This document shows, in pieces, positions 50,001-57,108 of a stretch of 64,000 nt of DNA (positions within the stretch are counted from its first letter, which is position 1; every line of letters begins with the position of its first letter). A model generated the notes under the pieces. That model saw only the letters and a list, made by a program, of their open reading frames with translations. It was not told the origin of the DNA and did no database searches. This stretch comes from Brevibacterium moorei (lineage in GTDB: Bacteria > Actinomycetota > Actinomycetes > Actinomycetales > Brevibacteriaceae). Where the stretch lies: positions 62,001-126,000 of the forward strand of contig NZ_JANIJX010000006.1 in NCBI RefSeq assembly GCF_024580735.1. The letters run 5' to 3'. The translations under genes and the position numbers were made by a program.

Positions 50001-52073
50001 GCAGCCGAGCTCGACCGGATCGTGGCGGACTACCGGCGGTGCGATTCCGCGTTCGTGGCGGCCGGTGCCCAGCGGCTACGGTACGCCCACGCACAGGCGT
50101 GGAAGCGGGCCATCCAGACTCACAAGGACCAGGCGGAGGTGGTCCGCTCCGAACTGCGCGGGGACTACCTGCACCTGGACCGGATGACGGAGAAGGCCCC
50201 CGACGTCGTCGGCGCACTGGCCCCGATCTGGATGATGAGCCCCTATCAGGTGCCGCAGAACTTCGGCGATGTGCCGCTGTTCGACACCGTGATTCTGGCC
50301 GACGCCGCGATGTTGTCGGTTGTGGAGGCGGCTCCGGCGATCACTCGGGCCAAGCAGGTCATCGCGCTCGGTGATGAGCGCCTGCTGGGTCCGCGTGAGT
50401 TCAGCGTGTCCGTGGACCGGCGCACACCCGGCCCCGAGGACCAGGTCGACAGTGTGTTCTCCGCCCTGGCGGACTTCCTGCCGCAGTACCAGCTGCACAC
50501 GACGCACCGCGAATCGCCCCTGGGGCTGTCGAGGATGCTCTCAGGGCTGTTCTACGATGGGATGCTGCGCGCCCTGCCGAGCGCCAGGACGAACGACGGA
50601 CCCGGCCTGGAACTGGCCTATGTGCCCGACGGACTGGGCAGCCCGGACACCGCGACCGGTCAGGTGGAGAGCCTGGAAGTCGAAGTCCAGCGCGTCGTCG
50701 ACCTGGTGCTGCGCCACGCCCGGACCCGTTCGCGGGAGTCCCTTGCGGTGGTTGCGCTGACGCCGTGGCACGCCCAGCGGGTGGCCACCGCGATCCAACA
50801 GGCAATTCGCACCTATCCGTATGTGGCGTCCTTCTTCTCCTCCAGCGGGGATTCGTCGACGGGGGCCAAGGAGCCGTTCGTCGTCACGGATGCCGCACGG
50901 GTGCAGGGGATCGTCCGCGATGCCGTCATCTTCTCGCTGGGTTACGGCCGGACCCTGCAGGGCCGAGTCATCTACAACTTCGGTGCCCTGGGCGAACCCG
51001 GTGGGGAGCGCCTGCTGGCGGCCGTGGCGACCAGGGCCAGGCGTCGGCTCAGCGTCGTCAGCTGCTTCGATCCGGCGGACTTCGAACCGACCAGGCTCAA
51101 GGGCGGTGCCGCCCTGTTGCCGGACTTCCTGCGCGGTGTGTCCATGGGCTCGCGCCTGGAGGCCAGGGCCAGGGCCGCCGCGGCCGGAGTGGGCGACGAC
51201 CCGCTGGTGGCCGATATCGCCTGGCGGCTGCGCAAACGGGGCCTGGCCCCGGTGGAGCGCTTCGCCGGGATCGACCTGGCCCTGCCACTGGGCAATGCGC
51301 AACAGCCCGCCCCCGCGGAGACCGGAATGGTCATGGCGATCGAATCGGACGGCCCCCGCTACGCTCTGACCGGCAGTATCAGGGAACGCGAGAGGCTGCG
51401 CGCCGAGGCTCTGGAGGCCCGGGGCTGGACCTATCGCCGCCTGTGGTCGGCGGCGGCCTTCGTCGATCCGCAGGAACAGGCCAATGGGCTGCTGCGCCTT
51501 TGGCAGCAGCAGGTCGAGGAGCTTTCGCCCCAGTCGGTGCTCGACGCCGCGCGTGCGGCGGCGGTCGTGGTCTCACGGCAGGGTTCACGGCCCAAGGTTT
51601 CACCGGGGCTGCCCGTGCACGCGTATTCGGTGGCGGCACTCGACGCGATGGTCGACTGGATCCAGTCCGATGGCGTGTACCGGACGGATGCCGAACTCAT
51701 CGAACAGCTGCGCCAGGCCCTGGCCCTCAAGCCCCGCGCGGTGGAACTCAGCGATTCCCTGACCGAGGCCGTGGGCCGCTACCGCCGCCGGGTCTCCGAC
51801 CGGAGGGAAGAGGGCTTCGCCCCGGTCGCCGCCCCGCGGCCGGACGCCGGGACCGATGAGTCGGAGGGATCCGTGGCCCGGACCCCCGCCGGGGACTCGG
51901 ACCGGCAGCCGGGTCGCCCGGCGGACAACCCGGATCCAAAGGACGAGGGGGCCGCAGCGCCGAGCCAGGCGGCCGTGATGCCCAGCTACGACACCTCGCT
52001 GTTGCGCGAGGAGCACCTGATCGACGCGGGGCTGCGCCCGGAGGAACGAGACGAGGGCGATGACAGGGCCTGA
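47019..52073 (+). CDS. Very large helicase/nuclease-like protein (DUF4011/AAA type) with altered Walker A
   Basis: 1,684 residues. The N-terminal 240 residues resemble the DUF4011 region of giant UPF1-like helicases. Residues about 270-510 are low-complexity: an acidic block (DDDDDFFDDDEDYYDEDFF), then Ala/Gln-rich and basic linkers. A P-loop-like HTPAGSGATQVAVA occurs near 551 but Ala stands where the catalytic Lys should be. Later helicase-2-like blocks follow (VVALTPWHAQRVATAIQQAI; DAARVQGIVRDAVIFSLGYG). Near 1440, MVMAIESDGPRYALTGSIRE and LEARGWTYRRLWS match a VSR/DUF559-type nuclease domain. The start GTG is leaderless behind TACCCT. Function unknown; defence or DNA repair is plausible. 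Confidence 0.75.
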   Translation: MSRLTEPNSVEAAFANWQEQAAKLGGRDTMLHFRDSRDGLIELTGAHPSGMAQLLAGRPTRLSSLIRDAEQLADARRRARSIRQKDEQLGYERGIAVAQLAIGFASWTKREGSLRHEFNAPILLRHVQLVPRGSKIEDYEIVLSDDITINPALRAILEVEHGVFIDADSWIDATRERGHGFDPQPVIDRLRTATKAVPGLLVNHRLVISTFANIAATFTGDAGAEGNPLLRALAGDVDAREALVQHAQQADPGAPGPHESAAVTLSAGVSDGYDEVIPEDDPVNDFGPAGLVAIDFSDDDDDFFDDDEDYYDEDFFASQADWGEDSEDSEARESAEGDAGAAETDAAGAPGRTPAESAAAPPVQEQAAQEQAAQEPAGQDSAAQAQSGAAESPATAAPASDSPAIDAARSETPAQDSADTTAESDRAAASDTDNGAKPQPWQSAAASQATGKVEPAAGDAEAMEPAGSQAPKRTARGADGSGRAHKRRLTVENPRGRRRRKGPIRRTRHVAKAPTPLPDRDPADEFLVLDVDGDQQAVVDAALGGGSFVVHTPAGSGATQVAVATATSLAHQGKNVLYVAASSDALDAFAGRLAAAGLPDLLVDGRAGDSGMRKRLVSLIVDAERAQKPDLAKLVEELTELRGRLRDHTQALHRERKPWRTSVHSTMEHLARLTGRDPGPQTAVRFGPEVMDATPAAREVLRETLLEFSNLGAFTLDVEDTVWFGAKLDTNEQAEDARQVAESAAGRLPKLIAEAEPVLRAAHLNPPRTVGDWGQCLRLLGDIEKTLERFAPDIYEADLDLFIGATGSSEYRRERGLNLGMFERGRIKREAREFVRSGLTVEDLHAALLEVRDERERFNEFSYFRKDHQGAKLPVVPPGLDSAKAVYEELAADLDRLMPVLVDTPDGGDLAGMLVEELQARLEAMADDRESLAELPARTELEVRLRAGGLGDLLDDLRGRRVRHAMVGDEFDLAYWATVLQQMATEDAQITGLSAAELDRIVADYRRCDSAFVAAGAQRLRYAHAQAWKRAIQTHKDQAEVVRSELRGDYLHLDRMTEKAPDVVGALAPIWMMSPYQVPQNFGDVPLFDTVILADAAMLSVVEAAPAITRAKQVIALGDERLLGPREFSVSVDRRTPGPEDQVDSVFSALADFLPQYQLHTTHRESPLGLSRMLSGLFYDGMLRALPSARTNDGPGLELAYVPDGLGSPDTATGQVESLEVEVQRVVDLVLRHARTRSRESLAVVALTPWHAQRVATAIQQAIRTYPYVASFFSSSGDSSTGAKEPFVVTDAARVQGIVRDAVIFSLGYGRTLQGRVIYNFGALGEPGGERLLAAVATRARRRLSVVSCFDPADFEPTRLKGGAALLPDFLRGVSMGSRLEARARAAAAGVGDDPLVADIAWRLRKRGLAPVERFAGIDLALPLGNAQQPAPAETGMVMAIESDGPRYALTGSIRERERLRAEALEARGWTYRRLWSAAAFVDPQEQANGLLRLWQQQVEELSPQSVLDAARAAAVVVSRQGSRPKVSPGLPVHAYSVAALDAMVDWIQSDGVYRTDAELIEQLRQALALKPRAVELSDSLTEAVGRYRRRVSDRREEGFAPVAAPRPDAGTDESEGSVARTPAGDSDRQPGRPADNPDPKDEGAAAPSQAAVMPSYDTSLLREEHLIDAGLRPEERDEGDDRA

Positions 52074-52269
52074 GCACTCCGGGGAATCACCCGAGTCCGA
52101 GGAGGAGGCCGTGCGCAGGGCCGCCGCCCTGCAGGCGGCGAAGGAGGCCTATCGGCGCACACTGCGCAACGAGGCGCCCGGCGAGCACGATTCGGCCGGG
52201 GCCGAGGCCTCGGACTGGCAGCGGAAGGCCGCCTGGCTGCGGGCTCAGCGGCCCCCACACTGGGGGTGA
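52060..52269 (+). CDS. Small conserved-looking protein coupled to the helicase
   Basis: 69 residues, MTGPEHSGESPESEEEAVRR..., with an amphipathic helix (AAALQAAKEAYRRTL) and ending DWQRKAAWLRAQRPPHWG. It overlaps the large gene by 14 bases and is followed by a strong terminator, so the two form an operon. The tight coupling suggests it works with the large protein. Confidence 0.65.
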   Translation: MTGPEHSGESPESEEEAVRRAAALQAAKEAYRRTLRNEAPGEHDSAGAEASDWQRKAAWLRAQRPPHWG

Positions 52270-52310
52270 GGTACCCGGTACGCGGGCGACGTTTGAGTGT
52301 GAAGACGACG

Positions 52311-52357
52311 GTGGGCCGTGTGGACTATCCCGATAACGGGAAGTCCACACGGCCCAC
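52311..52357. terminator. Bidirectional terminator (16-bp stem)
   Basis: GTGGGCCGTGTGGACT and AGTCCACACGGCCCAC form a perfect 16-bp stem; the 15-base loop contains a small inner hairpin (TCCC-gataac-GGGA). It lies between the converging small gene and mscL. Confidence 0.85.
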
Positions 52358-52414
52358 TGTCAGTGCCGGGGGCTTCGGGCCCTGCGCCCGTCCTGTGCCC
52401 GGCCCGGTGCCGGA

Positions 52415-52831
52415 TCAGTGCTGCGGATCGTTGTTCGACTTGGCGTTGGCCGCCAGCAGGTCGCGGATCTCGGCCAGCAGTTCCTCGCTGGTCGGCGGGA
52501 CCTCTTCCTCGTCCACAGTGCCGCGCTTGCGCATATTGGCCAGCTTGTTCATCGGCATGACGATGACGAAGTAGACCACGGCGGCGATGATGAGGAAGTT
52601 CAGGGCCGCGGTGATCACGGCGCCGAAGTCCAGGAAGGTGGCGTCGACTCCGGGCCTGACGTGGAAGCCCAGGCCGCCCATGTCGGGGCTGCCGATCGCG
52701 GCGATCAGCGGGTTGATGATCTTGTCCGTGATGGCGGTGACGATCGCGGTGAACGCACCGCCGATGATGACACCGACGGCCAGTTCGATGACATTGCCGC
52801 GGAGGATGAACTCCTTGAATCCCTTGAACAT
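52415..52831 (-). CDS. mscL: Large-conductance mechanosensitive channel MscL
   Basis: 138 residues. MFKGFKEFILRGNVIELAVG is the conserved N-terminal amphipathic helix and start of TM1 with the GNVxxLAVG(V)IIGxAF motif; TM2 is FGAVITAALNFLIIAAVVYF; then PMNKL and a charged cytoplasmic helix ending LLAEIRDLLAAN. A homopentameric channel that releases solutes on hypo-osmotic shock. Full length for the family. Same neighbourhood as mscL in mycobacteria. Confidence 0.96.
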   Translation of the reverse strand: MFKGFKEFILRGNVIELAVGVIIGGAFTAIVTAITDKIINPLIAAIGSPDMGGLGFHVRPGVDATFLDFGAVITAALNFLIIAAVVYFVIVMPMNKLANMRKRGTVDEEEVPPTSEELLAEIRDLLAANAKSNNDPQH

Positions 52832-53043
52832 ACGGGTTCCCTTCGATTGACGGTGCGCTTGGCTGATCTGCCAGCCGGTACCTCACCCAATGTAGTGGAG
52901 AAAGCCGCCACCCTGGGGTAATTGGGGCGGTCGATTTCACGGCGGAGTAGTGATGTATGGCACCGTGCACGCAGCACAGACCGGTTCGCCCCTGTGCGCT
53001 GTCGGAGCAGGCTGTGCTCCGGTGGCAATACCGGGACGCCGCT

Positions 53044-53700
53044 TCAGTTCAACAGAGCGAAGCCGATGCCGGCACCGGACAGTGCCGCCAGCCCGCCGGC
53101 CCGATCCTGCGGGACGGACAGGGTGATGACCGTGGTCGTCCCACCGAGTGCCCCATTGCCGCGCTTTTGCACCGCGGTGACCAGGGCCTCGGGGACAAGG
53201 GTGGAATCGCGCGATTCGCCCGTGTCCGCCGTGGCGTACACGCGGACCCGGTGGCCCGGCTGCAGGACGGAGGCGTAGGCCTCGTCCGCGATCCCCACGG
53301 GGACCAGGACATGGTCCTTCTGCGGGTGTCCGCTGCCAGGGGCCGCGACCGCCCCCGGCGTCAGCACCAATGCCCCTGGCAGGTTCTGTGCGGCCACCCT
53401 GCCCTCCAGCTGGGTCGGATCGGTGAAGTGCTCGTGGGGGAGGGCCTCGTCCGGCAGTCGGGCCAGCCGCAGGTCCGCTGCGGACAGTGTCGCGCCGGCA
53501 GCGATGTCCCTGGCTGCGACAACGACGGGTGCGCCGGTGGTGTCACGGGGCACCAGGGCCCAGGCCAGCAGGGTGACCGCCAGGCCGATGGCCACGCCGG
53601 CTGCGAGCCTGCGGTGATCGCGGATCGCCTGGAGCAGGCCTGCGTGGATGGGCACCCGAGCCGAGCGGGCGGATGACTGGACGGGGCCGAAGAGTCTCAT
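53044..53700 (-). CDS. SAF-domain membrane protein (CpaB/RcpC-like)
   Basis: 218 residues. A basic N-terminus, one TM helix (LAAGVAIGLAVTLLAWALVP, about 33-52) and then a SAF domain (VVVAARDIAAGATLSAADLR, with LARLPDEALPHEHF and GRVAAQNLPGALVL), followed by a beta-rich C-terminal part. SAF domains occur in pilus-assembly CpaB proteins, but no pilus genes are near and the same lone gene is found in this neighbourhood in other actinobacteria. Probably faces the outside; function not established. Confidence 0.75.
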   Translation of the reverse strand: MRLFGPVQSSARSARVPIHAGLLQAIRDHRRLAAGVAIGLAVTLLAWALVPRDTTGAPVVVAARDIAAGATLSAADLRLARLPDEALPHEHFTDPTQLEGRVAAQNLPGALVLTPGAVAAPGSGHPQKDHVLVPVGIADEAYASVLQPGHRVRVYATADTGESRDSTLVPEALVTAVQKRGNGALGGTTTVITLSVPQDRAGGLAALSGAGIGFALLN

Positions 53701-53812
53701 ATCGGCAGTCTGCGGGCACTGTGGTGCCCGAAAACAGCCCTACGGGTGAACCTGTGGATAAACCGCGACGATAGACGGCCCCTGTGACCTTCGGTCGGCC
53801 GCAGGCCTACCG

Positions 53813-54025
53813 TCAGTCGTTCGAGGAGGAGCCCGCGGCGGAAGGGCTCGAAGCGGAATCGGTCCGGTAGAAGCCGGAGCCCTTGAACGTCACACCCACC
53901 GTGCCGAAGTTCTTCCGGAGCCGGCCGCCGCACTCGGGGCATTCGGTCAGAGTCGCATCCGAGAATTCCTGGTGGATGTCGAATGCGTGTCCGCAGTTCT
54001 TGCAGCTATAGGAGTACGTGGGCAT
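53813..54025 (-). CDS. FmdB-type zinc ribbon protein
   Basis: 70 residues: MPTYSYSCKNCGHAFDIHQE, then TECPECGGRLRKNFG, the two CxxC knuckles of the FmdB/CxxC_CxxC_SSSS family, with a Ser-rich tail (ASSPSAAGSSSND). In mycobacteria the homologue at the same place (Rv0991c) is a redox-responsive chaperone-like protein (Ruc); by synteny this may be similar. The family call is firm, the function inferred. Confidence 0.9.
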   Translation of the reverse strand: MPTYSYSCKNCGHAFDIHQEFSDATLTECPECGGRLRKNFGTVGVTFKGSGFYRTDSASSPSAAGSSSND

Positions 54026-54063
54026 GGCGACCTTTCTTAAGACCTTAGGAATTATAGTCGTCG

Positions 54064-54699
54064 TCAGGAGTCGGTGTTGTGCTGACCCGACTCCGTGAGC
54101 ACCGCCGGCACCCGCAGGTCCCAGGGCCGGGCGTCCACGGGAACCCCCAACTCGGCGGCGAAGCACACGCCCACCACCTGGGTGCCCTCCGTCCCGGTCA
54201 GCGGGCGCAGCCCCTGCGGGCCGAAAGTGCGGTCGTAGAACCCCGCACCCTGCCCCAGTCTGGCGCCTGTCCGGTCGAAGCCCAGACCGGGCACCAGGAC
54301 CAGGGCTTCGCGCCCCGTGCCGTCGCCGCCCAGCCGCAGCTCGGGAGCACCGACCCGCGGGCCGGCGGGTTCGCGGATACCCCACGGCCCGGTGGCGGGG
54401 ATTTCGGCCAGGGGCCCCGTGACCCGGGCGAAGGCCAGGGGGCGATGAGGTGTGGTGACCGGCAGCCAGACCTCGGCTCCGGCGTCGTGCATCTGCTGCA
54501 GCAGGCCATCGACATCCGGTTCGCCCGGCAGTGCCGCATACCCCAACACGGTGTGGAACCGGGCCGGATCCCAGCCGGCCGGCGGGGTGAGCACGGGGTC
54601 CTGCGAGCGCTTACGGCGGGTGGCCCTGGCCGCGCGGACGGCGGCGCGCAATTCCGGCTTTCTAAGCCGGGGCTCATCTGCGGATTGGGTGGGGGACAT
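54064..54699 (-). CDS. 5-formyltetrahydrofolate cyclo-ligase
   Basis: Converts 5-formyl-THF to 5,10-methenyl-THF with ATP. The C-terminal signature GLGFDRTGARLGQGAGFYDR is the phosphate-binding loop of the family, followed by GVCFAAEL and VPVDARPWDLRV. The ATG at 54699 (MSPTQSADE) gives 211 residues; it sits 7 bases after a TATGCT box, so the messenger is probably leaderless, and it avoids the crowding with galU that the start at 54711 would create. Divergent from galU. Confidence 0.9.
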   Translation of the reverse strand: MSPTQSADEPRLRKPELRAAVRAARATRRKRSQDPVLTPPAGWDPARFHTVLGYAALPGEPDVDGLLQQMHDAGAEVWLPVTTPHRPLAFARVTGPLAEIPATGPWGIREPAGPRVGAPELRLGGDGTGREALVLVPGLGFDRTGARLGQGAGFYDRTFGPQGLRPLTGTEGTQVVGVCFAAELGVPVDARPWDLRVPAVLTESGQHNTDS

Positions 54700-54723
54700 G
54701 AACACCAGCATAGAATGATCCTA
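54685..54723. promoter_or_regulatory. Overlapping divergent promoters for 5-FCL and galU, both leaderless
   Basis: Rightward -10 TAGAAT at 54711-54716 lies 6 bases before the galU ATG (54723). Leftward -10 TATGCT (54712-54707 on the - strand) lies 7 bases before the cyclo-ligase ATG (54699). The two -10 boxes share two base pairs, so the two polymerases cannot bind together. Confidence 0.6.
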
Positions 54724-55628
54724 TGAGTGAACAGAAAGTCAAGCGTGTGAAGAAGGCCGTCATCCCCGTGGCCGGCCTGGGCACCCGCTTCCTGCCCGCA
54801 ACGAAGGCCACACCGAAGGAAATGCTGCCGGTGGTCGACAAGCCGGCCATCCAGTACGTCGTGGAAGAGGCCGTGCACGCCGGGCTCGAGGACGTCCTGA
54901 TGATCACCGGGCGCAATAAGCGGCCGCTGGAGGACCACTTCGACCACGTCGACGGGCTCGAGGCGGCGCTGAAGGCCAAGGGCGATGAGAAGAAGCTGGA
55001 GCTGGTCGAGTACTCCTCGGAACTGGCCGACATCCACTATGTGCGCCAGGGTGAGCCGTTGGGCCTGGGCCACGCGGTCCTCAAGGGCGAACTGCACGTG
55101 GGTGACAATCCCTTCGCCGTGCTGCTCGGTGACGACCTGATCGACGAGCGCAATCCCATCCTGCCCGAGATGATCCGGGTCCAGGAGGCCACCGGCGGTT
55201 GCGTCGTGGCGCTCATGGAGGTCCCCGCCGACCAGATCCACCTGTACGGCTGCGCAGCGGTCGAACCCTGCGAGGACGTCGACGGGGCGGTGCGCATCAC
55301 CGGTCTGGTGGAGAAGCCCGACGCCGCCGAGGCACCCTCGAACTATGCGATCATCGGCCGGTACGTGCTGGCCCCGGAGATCTTCGACGTCCTCAAGGAG
55401 ACCCAGCCCGGCCGCGGCAATGAAATCCAGCTGACCGATGCGCTGCAGACCCTGGCCCAGGACGATGCCTCGGGTGGCGTCTACGGCGTCGTGTTCGATG
55501 GCCTGCGCTACGATACGGGGGACAAGCTCAGCTATCTCAAGGCCGTCGTCACAATTGCCGGCAGCCGCGATGACCTGGGCGAGGAGCTCAATGCCTGGTT
55601 GCGGGACTACGTCGCGGGCCTCGACTGA
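54723..55628 (+). CDS. galU: UTP-glucose-1-phosphate uridylyltransferase GalU
   Basis: 301 residues. KAVIPVAGLGTRFLPATKAT then PKEMLPVVDKPAIQYVVEEA is the nucleotide-binding signature of bacterial UDP-glucose pyrophosphorylases; later VLLGDDLID, GLVEKP and GRGNEIQLTDAL are also characteristic. Makes UDP-glucose for cell-wall polysaccharides, glycolipids and trehalose. First gene of galU, MoaB-like, rimJ-like, an order kept in actinobacteria. Confidence 0.96.
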   Translation: MSEQKVKRVKKAVIPVAGLGTRFLPATKATPKEMLPVVDKPAIQYVVEEAVHAGLEDVLMITGRNKRPLEDHFDHVDGLEAALKAKGDEKKLELVEYSSELADIHYVRQGEPLGLGHAVLKGELHVGDNPFAVLLGDDLIDERNPILPEMIRVQEATGGCVVALMEVPADQIHLYGCAAVEPCEDVDGAVRITGLVEKPDAAEAPSNYAIIGRYVLAPEIFDVLKETQPGRGNEIQLTDALQTLAQDDASGGVYGVVFDGLRYDTGDKLSYLKAVVTIAGSRDDLGEELNAWLRDYVAGLD

Positions 55629-55667
55629 GACCCCACCACACCCGATGAGCACCACCGAAGGCGGACG

Positions 55668-56303
55668 ATGACCAGCCATGACCGGCTCTACAGCGCCCTG
55701 TTGGTGGTCGCGGACACAACGACGCCGCCCCAGGTGATGAGTGTGGCAGGCGATGTGCTGGCCGGCCACGACTTCACGGTCCGCCGTGCTGCGGCGCCGG
55801 TGTCGGAACTGGCCGGATTGTGCACGGGCAATGCGGGTGGTGTCGATGTGGTGGTGGTCGTGGCCCGGCTCAGCCCGGGTCGCGGCAACGACGCGTCGGC
55901 CCGGATCCGGCGGGTGCTCGAGCACCCGCTGCCGGGACTGAGCGAATTGGTCCGTTCCATCCAGTACGCCTCCGGCTATGGGCGGGCGATGTTCGAGGAC
56001 TGCGCAGCCGGTTGGATCGGGACGACCCTGGTGCTGGTCCTGCCCGCTGACACCGGGGCGATCTTCGATTCGCTCCACGAAGTCCTGCCACTGCTGATCG
56101 AGGTGTCCTATGGCGTCCAGCCCACCGACTCCGATTTCTTCCTGCCCGATTCGCCGGGCCTGGCCGAGGACCCCATCCCCCTGCGCGGCGCTCAGCGCGA
56201 GGCCAAGATCCTGCACCTGCCGACGCGCCCGCGGCCCGATTCCAGCCGGGCCCCCGGCGCGGGTCCGGACGATGACCCCGACACACCCCTGGGGAGCGCC
56301 TGA
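55668..56303 (+). CDS. Molybdopterin-binding-fold (MoaB/Mog-like) protein, degenerate
   Basis: 211 residues. LYSALLVVADTTTPPQVMSV, then GHDFTVRRAAAPVSE and LPGLSELVRSIQYASGYGRA, MFEDCAAGWIGTTLVLVLPA follow the strand order of the MoaB/MogA domain. The usual Gly-Gly-Thr-Gly loop and the PRD motif are not recognisable (VVVVVARLSPGRG instead), so catalysis in molybdopterin adenylylation is doubtful. In mycobacteria and corynebacteria this slot between galU and rimJ holds the MoeA paralogue Glp, a cell-division protein. The C-terminal 45 residues are a disordered tail. Confidence 0.7.
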   Translation: MTSHDRLYSALLVVADTTTPPQVMSVAGDVLAGHDFTVRRAAAPVSELAGLCTGNAGGVDVVVVVARLSPGRGNDASARIRRVLEHPLPGLSELVRSIQYASGYGRAMFEDCAAGWIGTTLVLVLPADTGAIFDSLHEVLPLLIEVSYGVQPTDSDFFLPDSPGLAEDPIPLRGAQREAKILHLPTRPRPDSSRAPGAGPDDDPDTPLGSA

Positions 56304-56902
56304 TGGGACAGTGGCCGGTGCGGCTGAGCGATGGCGAACTCGAGCTGCGTCCCCTGGCCCGCTCCGATGCCCGTGCCTACGCCGAGGTCAGAGCGCACAA
56401 CCGTGACTGGTTGCGCCCCTGGGAGGCGAGCTATCCGAACGGGCAGAAGGTGGAGACCGACTTCAAGCGGGTGCGCAGCGGACTGACCCGCGCGGCCCGG
56501 TCCGGTGATTTCCTGCCATTCGCCCTGAGCGTCGACGGGCACTTCCGCGGTCAGCTGACGGTGTCGGGTCTGCAGTGGGGTTCGATCTGCGGAGCGAGCC
56601 TGGGCTATTGGATCGACCGCCGGGTCGCGGGCCGGGGTCTGACCCCGCGGGCCGTGGCACTGGCCTGTGACTACTGCTTCCTCACACTGGGGCTGCACCG
56701 GATGGAGATCAACATCCGACCGGAGAACGCGGCGAGTCTGCGAGTCGTGGAGAAACTGGGATTCGTCTACGAGGGCCTGCGCCGCGGCTATATGCACATC
56801 GACGGGCAGTGGGCCGATCACCTGAGTTTCGCGCTCTTGGCCACGGATGTGCCCGAGGGGCTGCTGACCGCCTACCGGCGTGCGGGGCGCGCGGGCGGCT
56901 AG
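56303..56902 (+). CDS. GNAT N-acetyltransferase, RimJ/RimL type
   Basis: 199 residues: VRLSDGELELRPLARSDARA, GASLGYWIDRRVAGRGLTPR (acetyl-CoA loop, here RVAGRG), and LHRMEINIRPENAASLRVVE with KLGFVYEG, the classic RimJ C-terminal motif. Acetylates N-termini, possibly of ribosomal proteins, in the cytoplasm. The start overlaps the previous stop. Homologous to the rimJ gene at the same place in mycobacteria. Confidence 0.9.
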   Translation: MGQWPVRLSDGELELRPLARSDARAYAEVRAHNRDWLRPWEASYPNGQKVETDFKRVRSGLTRAARSGDFLPFALSVDGHFRGQLTVSGLQWGSICGASLGYWIDRRVAGRGLTPRAVALACDYCFLTLGLHRMEINIRPENAASLRVVEKLGFVYEGLRRGYMHIDGQWADHLSFALLATDVPEGLLTAYRRAGRAGG

Positions 56903-57088
56903 CAGTCGGCGCGGTGCTCAGGTCCACAGAGGGTCGGGGCCCGGGTGGGCCTCGGATTTCCGGTGGCGTGCACCCGGTGTGATTCCGATTACCGGTATGC
57001 CTGCGAATGTGGGCCTACACATGTGAGAGTCCTAGGAATTCTTGCGTGTTCGCGGACACGCCAGGTTTTATCCTCTCCCCGGACGGTT

Positions 57089-57106
57089 ACTCACCCTAGG
57101 GTGAGT
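57089..57106. promoter_or_regulatory. Perfect 18-bp palindrome at a start codon
   Basis: ACTCACCCTAGGGTGAGT is fully symmetric and ends two bases before the GTG start at 57109. A likely -10 box TATCCT is at 57069-57074, so the palindrome lies just downstream of the transcription start, a typical operator position. As RNA it could also hide the ribosome site. Confidence 0.6.
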
Positions 57107-57108
57107 AT

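Noticed and set aside
53044..53700. Calling the SAF-domain protein part of a Flp pilus locus
   Set aside because: No pilin, TadA or secretin-like genes are adjacent, and the same lone gene occurs near mscL in other actinobacteria.
54198..56216. A 672-residue open frame on the - strand over galU
   Set aside because: Antisense shadow of the cyclo-ligase, galU and MoaB-like genes, which all match known families.
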